From Candidatus Peregrinibacteria bacterium (GTDB taxonomy: Bacteria; Patescibacteriota; Gracilibacteria; UBA1369), in NCBI GenBank assembly GCA_014729615.1, contig WJJQ01000021.1:1-23768 (forward strand): a stretch of DNA of 23,768 nucleotides. Direction: 5' to 3'. Shown in pieces: positions 22,673 to 23,768 of the stretch. Position numbers and translations under genes: made by a program. Below the pieces are notes generated by a model that was not told the origin of the DNA, searched no databases, and saw nothing but the letters and a program-made list of their open reading frames with translations. Within the stretch, counting starts at the first letter, position 1. Each line of letters opens with the position of its first letter.

Positions 22673-22954
22673 CTATAGACGTTTCTGGTCACGTCGTGAC
22701 ATTTTCAGTATTTTTTTAAATATACGCTTTATGAAATTACTGTTTAATCCTTTTTTGGATGCTGTTTTGCTAATTGAATCCAGTTTACTTGATTCCCGTT
22801 CAGGATTTTTCACTTTAAATTTGAGTTTTTTTTTGATCAAACCAATTTTGTTTGTACATATTTGCCTTTTTTTTAATAAATCAATCAGCCGGGTATCGAT
22901 TTGATCAATTTTTTTGCGCAGACTTTTTATGTCAGTTATTCTCATATATTGCAT
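22673..22954 (-). CDS. Chorismate mutase, AroQ type, single-domain
   Basis: 93 residues, all-helical AroQ fold. It should turn chorismate into prephenate, the first committed step to phenylalanine and tyrosine. Every active-site residue of the E. coli mutase domain appears at a constant offset of +2 but one: R13 (R11), R30 (R28), K41 (K39), N50 (D48, changed), R53 (R51), E54 (E52), S86 (S84), Q90 (Q88). Characteristic stretches are LRKKIDQIDTRLIDLLKKR and SRRDQ. The protein is very basic. ATG 22945 is an alternative start (MRITDIKSL). A -10-like TATAAT at 22992-22987 would give a leader of about 26 nt, but I see no -35. It is divergent from rpsB and just upstream of the RsbW operon, which has its own promoter. 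No other aromatic-pathway gene is nearby. Confidence 0.85.
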   Translation of the reverse strand: MQYMRITDIKSLRKKIDQIDTRLIDLLKKRQICTNKIGLIKKKLKFKVKNPERESSKLDSISKTASKKGLNSNFIKRIFKKILKMSRRDQKRL

Positions 22955-22986
22955 ATTAAAAGATTTTTTCTTGATTTCAAAGGTTT

Positions 22987-22992
22987 ATTATA
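22987..22992 (-). promoter_or_regulatory. Possible -10 element for the chorismate mutase gene
   Basis: Minus-strand TATAAT (22992-22987), expected start about 22980 and leader about 26 nt. No convincing -35 or extended TG is seen, so this is a weak call. Confidence 0.35.
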
Positions 22993-23037
22993 TTAGAGTT
23001 GCGAAGTCTTTATTTCTGCTTGTTTTATGATTGCACA

Positions 23038-23100
23038 ATCCTCCCTTTAATAAGGGCTAAATGCAAAATGATTAAAGCAAGTGTTAACCACAAGGATCAT
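23038..23100 (+). promoter_or_regulatory. rpsB leader: small hairpin and the only Shine-Dalgarno-like site in the window
   Basis: CCCTT (23043-23047) and AAGGG (23052-23056) can form a 5 bp hairpin with a TAAT loop. AAGGA at 23092-23096 sits 4 bases before ATG 23101 and is Shine-Dalgarno-like. ATCCT (23038-23042) could pair with AGGAT (23093-23097) and hide it. E. coli rpsB is autoregulated by S2 through its leader; that this leader does the same is only a guess. Confidence 0.35.
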
Positions 23101-23768
23101 ATGGCAAACGATCAAATCTCAAAAATGCTTGAAGCAGCGGTGCATTTCGGACATAAAACACAAAAATGGAATCCAAAAATGCGTCATTATATCTATGGAT
23201 CAAAAAGCGGGATCCATATTATTGACATTTATAAGACTCAATTGGCACTGGAAAAAGCCAAAGAGTTTATTTCGCACATGGTTTCAAGCGGAAAGAATGT
23301 GATGCTTGTATCTACAAAGCCACAAGCTGTTGATCTTATTATTAACACGGCAAAAGAAACAAACATGCCGTTTGTTGTGAATAAATGGATTGGCGGTTTG
23401 TTGACTAATTTTGACACAATGCGAAATAGAATTCGATACTATAATAAATTAAGTGAAGAAGAGAAAAATGGTGAATTTGATAAATATACAAAAAAAGAAG
23501 CCTCTAGTTTAAGGAAAGAATTAGAAAAACTTACCAATGCTTTAGGAGGTTTAAAAGAAATAGACAGAAAACCGGATGTTTTATTTGTCGCGGACGTTCA
23601 TAGAGATGAAATCGCCGTTAAAGAAGCGCAAAAACTTAATATTCCCATAATAGGTATATGTGATACGGACGCGGATCCTGATCAAATTGACTATCCGATT
23701 CCGGGTAATGACGATTCCATTAAATCTTTGACTTATTTGATCGGCGAAGTTAAAAGTGCTATTTTGGC
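23101..23768 (+). CDS. rpsB: 30S ribosomal protein S2, partial (runs off right edge)
   Basis: Small-subunit ribosomal protein; 222 codons are present and the C-terminus lies outside the window. It has the family start MANDQISKMLEAAVHFGHKT, then WNPKMRHYIYGSKSGIHIID, STKPQAVDLI, NKWIGGLLTNFDTMRNRI, KPDVLFVADVHRDEIAVKEA, IPIIGICDTDADPDQIDYPIPGNDD. An in-frame ATG at 23068 would add 11 residues (MIKASVNHKDH) that the family lacks. The AAGGA before ATG 23101 also favours the shorter form. In most bacteria tsf follows. It is divergent from the chorismate mutase gene across a 146 bp control region. Confidence 0.97.
   Translation, partial: MANDQISKMLEAAVHFGHKTQKWNPKMRHYIYGSKSGIHIIDIYKTQLALEKAKEFISHMVSSGKNVMLVSTKPQAVDLIINTAKETNMPFVVNKWIGGLLTNFDTMRNRIRYYNKLSEEEKNGEFDKYTKKEASSLRKELEKLTNALGGLKEIDRKPDVLFVADVHRDEIAVKEAQKLNIPIIGICDTDADPDQIDYPIPGNDDSIKSLTYLIGEVKSAIL

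Noticed and set aside
23068..23100. In-frame ATG upstream of rpsB
   Set aside because: S2 proteins normally begin close to the residues at 23101, which also has the only Shine-Dalgarno-like site.
1..23768. Search for CRISPR arrays, insertion sequences, transposases and phage genes
   Set aside because: I saw no regularly spaced repeats, no transposase or integrase motifs and no terminal repeats anywhere in the window.

Overview
The window is about 23.8 kb of AT-rich bacterial DNA, densely packed with housekeeping genes. It most resembles a member of the Candidate Phyla Radiation (Patescibacteria), probably from the Parcubacteria side. The pointers are: a T4SS-pilin-like protein with two C-terminal membrane helices, a CPR-style nucleotidyltransferase reading SNSDIDLFIIT, a pair of large charged proteins I do not recognise, near-absence of Shine-Dalgarno sequences, and very short or overlapping gene junctions. 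UGA is used as a stop (gene ending at 5700) and never appears inside a reading frame, so the UGA=Gly code of Gracilibacteria/SR1 does not apply. The lineage is inferred from gene content only.

Layout. 1-2460: two divergent unknown genes fired from back-to-back promoters that share their -35 region. 2620-7930 (minus): tyrS, then a PocR-like/PAS sensor protein, recG and ddl, in a tightly coupled operon. 8008-8949: an RluD-type pseudouridine synthase. 8939-11191 (minus): obg, pth, rplU. 11270-11356: tRNA-Leu(CAA), divergent from obg. 11437-12099: a LOG-family protein. 12083-14326 (minus): uvrC with a roughly 130-residue insertion. 14350-15231: a nucleotidyltransferase-like protein. 15215-16552 (minus): der. 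16616-17281: a pilin-like membrane protein. 17267-20421 (minus): a surface-polysaccharide operon (glycosyltransferase, chain-length-determinant-like protein, glycosyltransferase). 20481-22603 (minus): an RsbW-like anti-sigma kinase, a STAS antagonist and a PrsW-family membrane protease. 22673-22954 (minus): a stand-alone AroQ chorismate mutase. 23101 to the right edge: rpsB (partial).

Two features run through the window. First, sigma-70-like promoters with 16-17 bp spacers can be read in front of most transcription units, and the inferred start points leave leaders of only about 0-30 nt with no Shine-Dalgarno; rpsB is the exception. Second, four of the five convergent gene pairs overlap at their 3' ends by 11-17 bp. 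No gene-free stretch exceeds 300 bases; the longest are 2461-2619 (one weak hairpin) and 22955-23100 (rpsB/chorismate mutase divergent control region).

For a second look: the partner-switching plus PrsW operon, the UvrC insertion, the output-less PocR-PAS protein inside a tyrS-recG operon, the chain-length protein with what looks like a relic of a tyrosine-kinase domain, and the lone chorismate mutase.
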